From Lentinula raphanica (taxonomy: Eukaryota > Basidiomycota > Agaricomycetes > Agaricales > Omphalotaceae), in the NCBI GenBank assembly GCA_027919835.1, contig JANVFP010000022.1, positions 496,001-560,000 of the forward strand: a DNA stretch of 64,000 bases, given 5' to 3'. A program made the translations under genes and the position numbers. The notes under the pieces are model-generated. The model had not been told where the DNA came from, searched no databases, and worked only from the letters and a program-made list of their open reading frames with translations. This document shows, piece after piece, positions 13,032 through 23,422 of this stretch (positions within the stretch are counted from its first letter, which is position 1; each line of letters begins with the position of its first letter).

Positions 13032-16000
13032 TCAATGGCGTATACGTTTCTTGCGTTTTGTCAGTGGTGCGGCCGTATCTATTGTCGGTTGTTCTCCAGA
13101 CACTACCGCGACGGGTTGGCCGTCCGTTTGAGACGTTTCGGTGTCGTTTCCATTGGTCGTCACAGGTTGTTCTTGGCCTTCGTTTTCCATCTCTGAGCCT
13201 TCCACATCATTGCCTCGATCGTATGGTCGACTCCGTTTAGTAGCAGGACGCGGTGTAACGTCATGATGGAGTTCCTCCTCCTGATCATCTTCTCTAGGTC
13301 TCTTTCGAGTGTTAACCGGACTCGTGTCATCGGAATGTCCAGAAGCAGCAACTTTTGACTTGTAAACAGTCTTTGGACGCTGGAGCGAAGACGTGAGTTC
13401 CGGTTCAGAGCCAACCTCCGGGGACGGCTTTTTGGTGCGAGCGGCACGACGAGGTCGGGGTCGAGGACGAGGACGCGAAGTCTCAGGTGGAACATCATTG
13501 TCTGATGGTGCATGTTCATCGTCATCGACCAAGTTGTCCACTTCACTTCCCTCTCCGTCAGTAGATAGACCTCCGTCGGGTCTTTTCTTTCTTGAACGCT
13601 TTTTCAGAGTTGGAGCTAAAAGATTTCGATAGATGAGCACCATGAATTTCCATTGTTAAAACAAAATGTGAGCGCACGTTTATCTTTTCCCATAGCGGTA
13701 CCCAGACGCTTCTCGTATGCTCGCAAGGGTTCCCACATCATCGTAGTGCCAGGTTCTATTTTGGCTTGGACCCATGCTTGATCGAGGTGAGCTTTGCTGT
13801 AGAAATGATGAGCATGAAAACATCGCTCAAGGGACACAACGAACATTTTCAATGCATCCCGACTTTGCAATGCGGCAACGAGGGGGATCAAACCCCGGAA
13901 GAAGAGGAGCAGAGTTTTGGAATCTTTGCTGTTCGAATTAGAACGAGACCCTAGTTGTTTGATGACCCAGTTGATGAGAGTAGTGTGAATTTCAACGATG
14001 TACTGTGAATCCAGTCGACGAAGGACTGTCAATTGTCCACCTCGCAGAATGAAGCAAGATGACAGGAGCTTGGATAAAGCGATGAAACTGGAGTCATCGC
14101 GAGATAATATGTGTCTGTTCACATTGAAAGCCTTGCATCACTCGTTAGCAATCTTTGTTGGTCTGAGAGTAGCTAAAGACATACCTCCTTCATGGCTTGT
14201 GTTACCACAAGCACAATTAACTGGCCATCATCACCTGCCAAGCCTTCTTCCTTCAGGATTTCTATCACTACCTTTGCACAGGAGTCGAAGGCTGGTCCAA
14301 ACCTTCCATAATGTGCAAGTAGGACAGCCCCGTGACGGATATGGATAATCCCGGTACGCATTGCACGAAGAAATGTAGACATGACTTCTATGAAAACGTA
14401 TTCCTGCTGGAGAAGCGTTCGGGAAGTATAATCGACTGCAACATTGTAAATTCCATAAGAGTCACATCGACGCGAGTTAGATAATTCTAACCTTCGCTCG
14501 CATTCCTTCTGGAGGTCAACTTGTGTCTAGAATTTCGTGCCTTGGACTGTCCATCTTCGTTGTCAGGACTGTCGTCTTCGTTAGAGTCTTCGCTTTCATC
14601 GACTTCCTTGCTGCTGTCACTCTTCTTCCCTCTATCCAACGCGTCTGCATAACGTTCGACCTCGGCTTGTACATATCCAGCACACCTCCATTGTACTTCA
14701 TCATCCATAGCTAGCGCCAAGCTGGGTAGCATGTCTTCCGCATTATCTTGTGCAGACAAAAACAGAATGTGCAAGTCTAGCAGACTCTTAAACGCCTATA
14801 TACAAGTCAAAAACATGAAATATTGCCGGAGATAAAAATTACGAACCACGCGCTTGACACCTTCAACAATACCGTTGCCCTGCACCTGGGTACCAACCGC
14901 GTACTCGATGAGCTTGTCTACAAGAGAATCACGTTGGCTGATTAAATTGTCGCGAAGCTGATTTTCATCTGAGGTATGAGTGCTTGCAGTGGAAAACAGT
15001 CGTCGAATCCTCCACATAATGCATATAGTCAATAGTTGAATGCTCTGCTCTAACATCTGAGGAACATGTTTTTGAGAGATATGCAGCGCGCCATACTGGG
15101 AGATTAACTTACCTCGCCTTCACCGCCCACGCTGAGTCTGGCCCTTTCTGATATAGCACATAGAATATCCCAAGCGCTACTGTGTTTGCCACCATCATTA
15201 TCTTCCATCCAGGATGACATATCTCTATGTCCTGCCAAAGTTCGTAGACGCAGTATTATCGAAGTTAAAGTCAATACTTCATCTTCAGTGAGGTGGCAAA
15301 TTTCAATGTCGCGAGTGATGTTGGACGATCCGGGTTCCATGTTTCTAGATGGCGAGGAAGAGGGTGGCACAGGACCAGCAACAACGTCACGTAGAGAACT
15401 AGCCAGCTCGTCTTCAAGTTCCAATATCTGTTCGCTGTTGACATTAGACAACGCAGTGTTGGTCAACAGATGGGATACGATAGTCTGTGCGGCGGCAGTG
15501 ATAACATATGAGGAAGTATGTGTCAAGAATTGTTTCGAGATATCGGACCATAGAGAGATATAAGCCTGTGGGAGAAGGTCAGATAGCGGAGCCCTCATGA
15601 ACGGAATACTCACATTGGTCTCCCTCATTTCAAGGTAGACTTCAAGATTCATCAGGGTTGGTAGCGTCAGGACATCGACGATACGATGCTCATCAGTCTG
15701 ATACTTGATGAAGAGACGAGGAAGCGCCTTCATGAGAGCCTGAGTCATATTCTCTCCACGAGTATCGTCCTGTTGATGATCATTCATGTCAGCAATCTGA
15801 ATATTATTCGTATTCAATCGCCTACATCACTCTTCGTCCGTCTCAATGACGCGACCAAGATCTCGAGCAAAACGCCCTCCTCTGCCTCACTAAGTCTCCA
15901 TGATTGATCGACCCTTGCGGTAGTGGAGGCGGTGCCATCTTCGTCGTTGTCTTCGCTTTCGATTGGTCTATCCGTATGCCGGTTCGGTTGTTTGCCCTTC

Positions 16001-18359
16001 CTTTGCGTACCAGCTTGACGAGGGTTTGGACCCTTGCCAGATTCACCTTCGCTACCTGAAGCACTGTGATCTAGAATGAGCATATCTAGAATTCCTTCCC
16101 AGTCTCTGACGACGTCCATGTCATCCCAAAGTGCATCAACAACCAAGCCTAGGCGTCCACGGATAAACGCGTGGTTGGTCTTTCCAGAGTGAGTCACCAG
16201 AGTGGGGGCTATCCCTCTGGTGTTAGTGATGGCAGCGACATCACTATCGCTGGCAGTCCCATCGATCTCATCGCTAGCAGTCTCCTCATCATTAACATCC
16301 TCGTTATCGACCTCTCCTTCCTGAGAAGATTTCTTTCGGCGATCGCGGTCCAATGCTCGTCCCCACCGAACAAGCAAGTGCGCTAAACTTTTGATGCCGA
16401 TTTTATCCCGATCGGTATCAGCTTTCTTGGCCCCGGTTGAGCCTTTACCACGACCTCGTCCGTTGGTGGCATTGCTTCTCGCAGGTTGCACTTCATTCTC
16501 CCCTAACTTTTGCTCTACTCGTTCCTTCCAGACACCGCTAACAAATCGACTGACACCTTTTCGAACGCGACCTTCGTCAGAGAACACCAAGGTCCCCAAT
16601 TTGTTGCGGTCCTCCTCAGGAAGTAATGCTAAGAAAAGTGTGAGGGAAAAGATATCATGAATCTTGAAAGACTTACCGAGCTCGTCTACATATCCTAGAA
16701 CATGCATGACAGCCACTCTGACTCCAGTATCAACATCGAACTGGGCGATCTCCAACAGCCTTGGAAGAAACCGTGTTGTGAAATGGCGTAGTGCTGGAAT
16801 AACCACCCCTTCGCCACTGCTCTTCTTAGAGGAATCTCCGGCACCAGCACCTTCGTACACCACCTGTAGTGCCTTCACGGCAGCCAGACGAACAGACGCG
16901 GCAGGATCTGATAGTACCCAGCCAACGTAACGGAGGTAATCGGAGCCGGTACAGAAATGTGAGGGTAGAGTCTCAAAGAAAGTGGCAAGTGAGGAGATAC
17001 ATTCCGTACGGATGACGGGATCCAGGTCACGATAACGGTGTATAAAAACACTAGACAAGATAGCTTAGAATGAGACGTTGGGAATGGAGGATCAAGCATA
17101 CCCATCAATGAACTCTCGAATGAATTCCTCGAGTTTCTCTTGCCTCGCTTTAGTTTCGCGCAATTTCGCGTCAAGCTCCTTGTCCTTCCCTTTGGTGCTT
17201 GTTGTGGCGTTTCCTTTTGTACGTGCGCGTTTCCTTTCACCCTCTTTCATTCTACCTGCGAGCTCGACTTCCTTTTCGACCTCCTTTGCAACTTGACTGA
17301 GGGCAGCTTCAATCTCCAAGGCGATGACAGTCGACGTGTGCCGAATTGAACGAATTTGAGACGATGACATTGGCACCAGCCAGACCTGTGATTGCGTTTT
17401 TGAGAGCAGATAACGAAAAATGTTGATGCTGACATACTTGGAGTGCTTCAATAAGTTGACTACGGTAAAGCGAATTCAGGAGGGCAGAGGAGTTGATGAG
17501 ACGCGACAAAAATTCCGAAAGGCTGGCTCTGAAAGAATACTTGGGTTTGGAGATGTGAAACGGGGAGTTTCTCGATATTAATGGATACGTTCCAGCCGGC
17601 GAGGTCGTCTATAAAATATGAATGTTTGCCGGTTTACCTGAGAACAAACCGGACCCACCTTCTTTAGCTCTTCTGCCATCTCGTCCAATCGGTCAACTGC
17701 ACCGTCAAAATCAGCCGCAGTGTCACCATCAATGGTGTCGTTGCAAGCACAACATCGCAAAATCATGTTGATTAATTCAGCTAGAGCCTGGTTTTCGTCT
17801 TCGTTGAGGGACTCGAGGAAGTCTTCCACAGTCCCTTGAAGTGCGGCATTTGGATTTAGAATGGCATTGAACAGGGGATTGTCTGAAGAGATGTTGGTAG
17901 CTTTTGTTATGGAGGCTGGATCAAATGGGGTATTAGGGGCTTCGTTGGCGCGTTTTTTGGGCCTTGAGACAGTAGGATCTTTGGGTACGCGTTGCCCTCT
18001 GGGCTTACGCGTTGTAGAAGCGCCAGTTCGCGGTTTCTTGGACCGAAGGACTTTGCTCTTCTTCAATGCCTTTTTGGGTTGTTCATCTTCATTCTCACTA
18101 CCATCCGCGCCTTCCGGGTCCGTATCACCTTCATCATCGTCTGCTTCGGCAGTATGGTCAGTCTCCGCTGCAGGGCCTTCATCGTCAGTATCCGCGTGCT
18201 TTCTTTTGCGGCTTGTCGTAGCGTGTTCGATAACTGTTGCATGGCTTTAGTACAATTGACAACGTGGAGGACACGGTTTTTACCGGTGGTGATTGGTTTG
18301 GTCTGTCTTTTGTCGCGCTGAGAGCGACGAGGTTCGACAGGAGGTGAGGTTGAACTCAT
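13032..18359 (-). CDS. SCC3: Cohesin subunit SCC3/STAG (stromalin)
   Basis: HEAT-type subunit of cohesin that docks on the SCC1/RAD21 kleisin and helps load the ring on chromatin. The gene starts at 18359 (MSSTSPPVEPRRSQRDKRQT) and ends at 13032 (KKRIRH), with many short introns. The N-terminus is acidic and basic by turns (KALKKSKVL, ADDDEGDTDPEGAD). The STAG region follows, with DNPLFNAILNPNAALQGTVE and ALAELINMILRCC. The stromalin conserved domain is clear: VFIHRYRDLDPVIRTECISS, then YLRYVGWVLSDPAASVRLAA. HEAT-like repeats fill the rest. The tail is disordered and basic, with RPRPRPRPRR and KKPSP. Internal RGRGKGSTGAKK is also linker-like. The start is 99 bp from the start of the divergent F-box gene, so the two probably share a promoter. 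Exon ends were not all fixed, and the total length is estimated at 1,300-1,450 aa. Confidence 0.9.
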
Positions 18360-18458
18360 GGTCAACTTAAGAGACGCGAGGCGCGTGCAGCCGTGAAGAT
18401 TCGACAAAAGATGTGATAAACCGTAACATTCGCACGACGCCAGTTGACTCATAGTCAG

Positions 18459-19910
18459 ATGACTGCAGCTCATCACGTTCTCACCGTTCCGGTCTTCCGC
18501 GGTTCGCTTCGTTCCCCCATGTTCTCCACCAACGCGAAACCTCGCTCGTACGACAACGTCTTTTCATCCTTTCGCCCTTTACCTAAGGAACTTCTCTATG
18601 AAATTGCTGCTCACTTACAAGTCAAAGACGTTCTATCTTTCTGTCTTGTCTGTAGAGAATTCCATCAACTCGGTCTCGCCATTCTGTACAAGACTATCCA
18701 GAACATCAATTCCCGCTGTCTTGACACTCTCGCCAGCAATGATCGCAACAAGTTAGCTGTAAAAACTCTTGCTTTACCGAGTCAAGTCAACAATCAACTT
18801 GATAGCGGATGTACTTGGTTAAACCCAAAACAGATCCTACATTCGTTAGTATATTCGCCCTTTGATTGTGATCTATCTCACTCTGCCATAGCTCTGTCGA
18901 AGAATGTACACTGGACGTCAAAGCTGCTTCAATTCTGCCTTCACTGTACAATCTGCAAAATCTTTCTGTTCCTCCATTTAGTGCCATTTATGCGCATCCG
19001 TTATCTCAATGTCATTTTTGGAATCTTCACACTCTCTCATACGCCATGCCTATCACACAACCCATTGCGTCTTTCCTAATGCGTAATAGCACCCTTGTCA
19101 ATCTCACCTTCGATTGCTATCTTCCATTTTTCCAGAATCTTGTCCTTCGTCCTATTGCGCTTCCTCAATTGCGATACTTAGACGGGAATCCGCAAATCAT
19201 GAAACTCTTCGTCCAGAATGCACCGCTTGAAACTGTGTACATCAACTGGAACTATGAACGCTCGAAGGGAGAAGTCCTGGATGAAGCTCTAGATCTACTC
19301 GCCCTCCATTGTTCAACCACTCTTAATGAGCTAGGTGTATATCGTAACACCTTCAGGCAATGTACATGCAACAATCAAGTACTGGTCAAAATATCTGAGA
19401 AGGTTCCTCACATCACAAAACTCGGCTTAAATGGTATCAATATCTCGGATGGAGTAAGTACTTTACTTCAAGTTGTAGCCACATATTGTCTCTGATCATG
19501 CTATCCACAGTTCATTGATACGATCAATTCTTCTTTGAGTCACTTCAAGAATCTCAAATCTCTGGACATGGATCAACATCCTACTCATGCCGTTTCCCCG
19601 CCCCGATTCATTGGTTCCACAAAATTGGACTATGATCAAGATGAAGGTATCATCCTCTCGTGGGCCTCTGACAATTGTTGCCCGACGCTGCGCAATTGCC
19701 GACTCCCTAGTATGTAGAAGCCTTGCGTTCGAGCACTTGGACTCATTTCCCTTCCTTCTAGATGGTATTCTGTGGTCTTTTAGATTTTCGAGACTGTGGC
19801 TTCCTTCTCTTTCAACCGTTCCGCAACGTAAATATCTTCTTAAACACGCTACCAGATGGCGTGAGGCCCGGCTGCAAGCAGTCGGTTTGAACAACGAAGA
19901 TACGCTATGA
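18459..19910 (+). CDS. F-box protein with LRR-like body (Agaricomycete type)
   Basis: Four exons: 18459-18845, 18893-19453, 19511-19710 and about 19762-19910. The start could be 18459 or the in-frame ATG at 18519. The F-box is FRPLPKELLYEIAAHLQVKD followed by VLSFCLVCREFHQLGLAILY. Downstream are weak leucine-rich repeats (LYNLQNLSVPPFS, NSTLVNLTFDCYLP, VPHITKLGLNGINISDG). The end reads LPNGILWSFRFSRLWLP and NNEDTL. By family it should recruit targets to a Skp1-cullin ligase; the targets are unknown. Its last two exons are the left part of a duplicated segment: a decayed copy lies at 21418-21838. It is divergently transcribed from SCC3. Confidence 0.8.
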
Positions 19911-19994
19911 TTTCATTTCTAACCTATATATCACTTCATTTACCCCACGAATCACATACTGTGGTATCATATATTGGAATGTATCGGAGCTCCA

Positions 19995-21187
19995 TTACTT
20001 CTTGCTTACGAAGTGTCGAAGGTCAGGAGCAAGAGTGCCATCGTAACCTTTCTCCCTGATCCAACTTTCCAGTGTGTAGCCTCCTGGATGGACACGTCGA
20101 ATCCATTCCATGTCCCTCGTCAGAAGATTGTCTCCCCATACTCTGAACATCCCGGCAAAGTTCTCCCTGACACTTGGTCCCTCCTCTCCTCTAACAATTG
20201 AACGATTCAAGTGAGGGTATGTATCCAAATACTCCTCGACTGAAATTCGTTTACGGATTGCAGGAATTCCTGTCACCCGTGTGAAGGTCTCAACGAGTTT
20301 ATCCATGGATAGCATTTCCGTCGCAATTTTGAGCTCTTGGCCAGAAGTCTCGGAACGGTGATCAAAGGTGTAACGCACCCACCAGCCAATGTCCTCTATA
20401 CTGATAGCAGGGGCATGACCATCGCCAATTGGAAGAGCAAATACCACTGCACCATTTTCGCGCTCAGCAAGGGGACCAAGAAGTGCCTAGTAGCAGGATA
20501 ACAGTCAGACTACAGAAATATCGGCGATTTGGAAACATACACCACCAAGATTTTCTATATATGGGCCTGTGGTTATGATAGACCACGTCAGCGAGTCGCC
20601 GCTGCGACTGGAATGCTGCGACTTCAGGTAATCATTCACGGCGCCCTTGCCATCTAAATGGACGGTGAAATATTTTGGATCAAAATTGCCGAACTAAACG
20701 AGGGGGGCTGAGTATAATAACCTGATAGCAGACCCTACTTAGCCAACCTTGCTACCATAGTCAAGACCACTCCAGATGAAGTGCCTCATTTGGGGAACAC
20801 GATGCGCGTGTTCGAACATTTTGATTGCATAGTAAATCTCCTTCTGCTGGCCAACAGAGAACGTGTCTGTGTTCACAAAGACGCCATAGCAGCCATCAAA
20901 CGCGGCAGCGATAGTCTCTAAATTTTCGAAACTGCCTGTAATACACCGTCACGCGTACGTTCAGAAGGTAATCATTATATTTGAAGGATGGGAAAAATAC
21001 CCTTGAACAATTCTACACCCAGAGAAGCGAGGGTTTGCGCATGTTGGCTCGTTGGGTCCCGAGTGAGCGCTCTTACAGAGTAAGGGGAGGGGGTCCCATC
21101 GGCGTGTGGGGATAGCAAAGCTGAGACACATGGGCGTCCTTGAACGCCGGTGGCACCGATAACTAGAACAAGTTTCTTCGTGGTCAT
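19995..21187 (-). CDS. NmrA-like NAD(P)-binding protein, copy 1
   Basis: Rossmann-fold protein of the NmrA/atypical short-chain dehydrogenase family. The N-terminus MTTKKLVLVIGATGVQGRPC carries the GxxGxxG-type dinucleotide motif. The following exons read SFENLETIAAAFDGCYGVFV, then MRHFIWSGLDYGSKVG, then ITTGPYIENLGG, and the last, long exon ends PDLRHFVSKK. About 300 residues in four or five exons. NmrA itself senses NAD(P) redox state and restrains a GATA factor, but many relatives are oxidoreductases, so the role here is open. The last exon differs from copy 2 at about 22 of 150 residues (counted by eye, near 85% identity). Both copies have open, spliceable frames and look functional. Confidence 0.87.
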
Positions 21188-21226
21188 TTTGGTGTTGGGA
21201 AAGTAAGTCTAACTCGGTGCGAACGT

Positions 21227-21255
21227 GGAGGTTTTATACTCGCCTACACCGATAG
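21227..21255 (-). promoter_or_regulatory. Core promoter of NmrA-like copy 1 with TATA box
   Basis: A 29-bp block identical to 23166-23194. Read on the minus strand it contains GAGTATAAAACC, a good TATA box, 40-70 bp upstream of the ATG at 21187. Its exact conservation between copies whose surroundings have diverged suggests that it matters for transcription; that last step is inference. Confidence 0.65.
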
Positions 21256-21417
21256 TGCTTTCTAATGCATGACTGTACATATAACTAAGCATGGCGATTG
21301 GGGGAGATATGCTGGCGAAGAAATGAATGCGTGACGCACTATAGGACGAAACGTCTGGAAAGAACTTGAGGCGTATGATGATAATACGCCGAGACTGGAG
21401 TATGAAATGAATTCTCT

Positions 21418-21838
21418 ATGATACAGTCAATTCTGCTTCGAGTGGGCACTTCAAGAACCTTAGATCTCTGGCCGCGACATGGATCAACATCGAGTCCTCT
21501 CCACCCCGGTATGTACATTTATTCCACAAGATTGGACTACGGTCAAGATGAGGTCAAAATGAGGCCGTTATTCTTTCTTATGCATCCCACATTCTCCCAC
21601 AACTTGACCAGTTGCCCAAATTCCAATGCTTCGCAATTGCCGACTCCATGATATGTGATGTATAACCTTGCGATCGAGCGCTTTGACTCAATTCATTTCC
21701 TCCTGGCAAATGGTAATCTATGGACTGTTGAATTGCCACGGGCCAGAACTGTGACTTCCTTCGCTCACAGCCGTTCCTCGATTATAAACGTCGCTACCAG
21801 ATAGCGAGAGCCGAGTCTGGTGCAAGATTGAACTGTGA
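21418..21838 (+). pseudogene. Relic of the 3' end of the F-box gene
   Basis: Matches exons 3-4 of the F-box gene at 19511-19910 in order: cacttcaagaa, catggatcaacat, ttggactac.gtcaagatga, caattgccgactcc and cgctaccagat all recur. The copy has insertions, a lost reading frame, a changed splice donor (atatgtgatg instead of agtatgtagaa) and no F-box. It cannot encode the original protein end and is a degraded by-product of the duplication. Confidence 0.85.
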
Positions 21839-21928
21839 CAGTGATCTCTAGCCTACTTATACCACTTCTATCATCATCTAGTGAATGTATCTGATTATTT
21901 CGAGGCATATCGTCTACATCAAAACCCA

Positions 21929-23116
21929 TCACATCTTGCTTATGAAGAATCGAAGGTCAGGAGCAAGAGTGCCATCGTAACCTTTCTCCTTTATCCAACT
22001 TTCCAATGTGTACCCCTCGGGATGGATACGTCGAACCCATTCCATGTCCCTCGTCAAAAGATTGTCTGCCCATACTCTATACATCCCAGCATAAGAGTCC
22101 CTGACACTCGGTCCTTTGTCTCCCCTCACGATCGAGCGATTCAAGTGAGGGTACCTATCCAGATACTCCTCGATGGAGATTCGTTTGCGAATCGCAGGTA
22201 TTCCTGTCACCCGCGTAAAGGTCTGGACGAGTTTGTCCACGGAAATCATTTCGGTCGCAATTTTGAGCTCTTGGCCAGAAGTCTCGGAACGGTGATCAAA
22301 GGTGTAACGCACCCACCAGGCAATGTCTTCGATACTGATGGCGGGGGCATGTCCTTCACCGAACGGAAGAGCAAATACCACTGTGCCATTTTCACGCTCG
22401 GCAAGGGGACCAAGAAGTACCTATTAGCAAAAGAAAAATCAGACTATATAGTAGACATTGGGCACTAGGAAACATACACCACCAAGATTTTCTATATATG
22501 GGCCTGTGGTTATGATGGACCACGTTAACGCTTCGCCGCTGGGACTGGAGTGCTGCGACCTCAGGTAATCATTCACGGCACCCTTGCCATCTAAATGGAT
22601 GGCGGAATATTTTGGATCGAAGTTGCCGAACTGAACGAAGGGGGTGAGTATGATAACTTCCTGATGAAAGGAATAAGCTAGCCAACCTTGCTACCATAGT
22701 CAAGACCACTCCAAACGAAGTGCCTCATTTGGGGAACACGATGCGCGTGTTCGAACATTTTGATCGCATAGTAAATTTCCTTTTGCTCGCCAACAGAGAA
22801 CGTGTCCGTGTTCACAAAGACGCCATAGCAGCCATCAAACGCGGCAGCGATAGTCACCAAATCATCAAAACTACCTGAATACACGCGTAGAGTCAGAAGG
22901 TGATCATCGAATTTGAAGGATTAAAAAACCTTTGAACAGTTCTGCACCCAGCGAGGCAAGAGCCTGCGCATGTTTGCTCGTTGGGTCCCGAGTGAGCACT
23001 CTTACAGAGTACGGGGAGGGGCTTCCATCAGCTTGTGGGGATAGCAAAGCTGAGACGCATGGACGTCCTTGAATGCCGGTGGCACCGATAACTAGAATGA
23101 GTTTCTTGGTGGTCAT
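21929..23116 (-). CDS. NmrA-like NAD(P)-binding protein, copy 2
   Basis: Tandem paralog of the gene at 19995-21187 with the same exon layout. It starts MTTKKLILVIGATGIQGRPC and has SFDDLVTIAAAFDGCYGVFV, MRHFVWSGLDYGSKVG and a last exon that ends PDLRFFISKM. The dinucleotide motif GATGIQG is intact. No stop or frameshift was found. Most replacements against copy 1 are conservative (I/V, D/E, F/Y), which suggests that both copies have been under selection since the duplication; that is inference and needs a dN/dS count. Confidence 0.87.
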
Positions 23117-23165
23117 CTTGATGTTGAGAAAGTAAGTAAGTATGAGTTCGTCAAGTGAACCCAGT

Positions 23166-23194
23166 GGAGGTTTTATACTCGCCTACACCGATAG
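23166..23194 (-). promoter_or_regulatory. Core promoter of NmrA-like copy 2 with TATA box
   Basis: Identical over 29 bp to 21227-21255, with TATAAAA on the minus strand about 50-70 bp upstream of the ATG at 23116. The 5' leader between this block and the ATG has diverged between the copies. Confidence 0.65.
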
Positions 23195-23422
23195 CTGCTT
23201 CCTAATACATGACTGATTGTACTCATAACTAAGCAGGGGGTTTGAGGGAAGAGAACGAGTTTCTTGCTAAGCTGCTTAGGAAAGAAATGAATGCTCTTAG
23301 TACTTACGTGGCGCATTGGAGGACAAAAAACGTCTGGAAAGAACCTGAAAGAACTTGAAACGTATGCTGATATACGAGACTGGAGTAGGAAAATAAATTC
23401 TATCAGAACGTGAATGCTGCCG

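Larger units (their letters stand above)
19511..21417. repeat. Segmental tandem duplication, unit 1
   Basis: Unit 1 of a direct duplication of about 1.9 kb. It holds exons 3-4 of the F-box gene, a short spacer, an NmrA-like gene on the minus strand and its promoter up to the words gaaacgtctggaaagaac and gagactggagta. Unit 2 follows immediately with the same order and orientation. Boundaries are by eye and uncertain by tens of bases. Confidence 0.8.
21418..23400. repeat. Segmental tandem duplication, unit 2
   Basis: Second unit of the direct duplication: F-box relic, NmrA-like copy 2 and its promoter. It is slightly longer than unit 1, partly from a short insertion around 23240-23290. The similarity stops just before the inverted-repeat-bounded segment at 23423. 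Boundaries are by eye. Confidence 0.8.

Noticed and set aside
15186..15563. 125-codon plus-strand open frame
   Set aside because: Antisense shadow of SCC3 exons; no domain or splice support.
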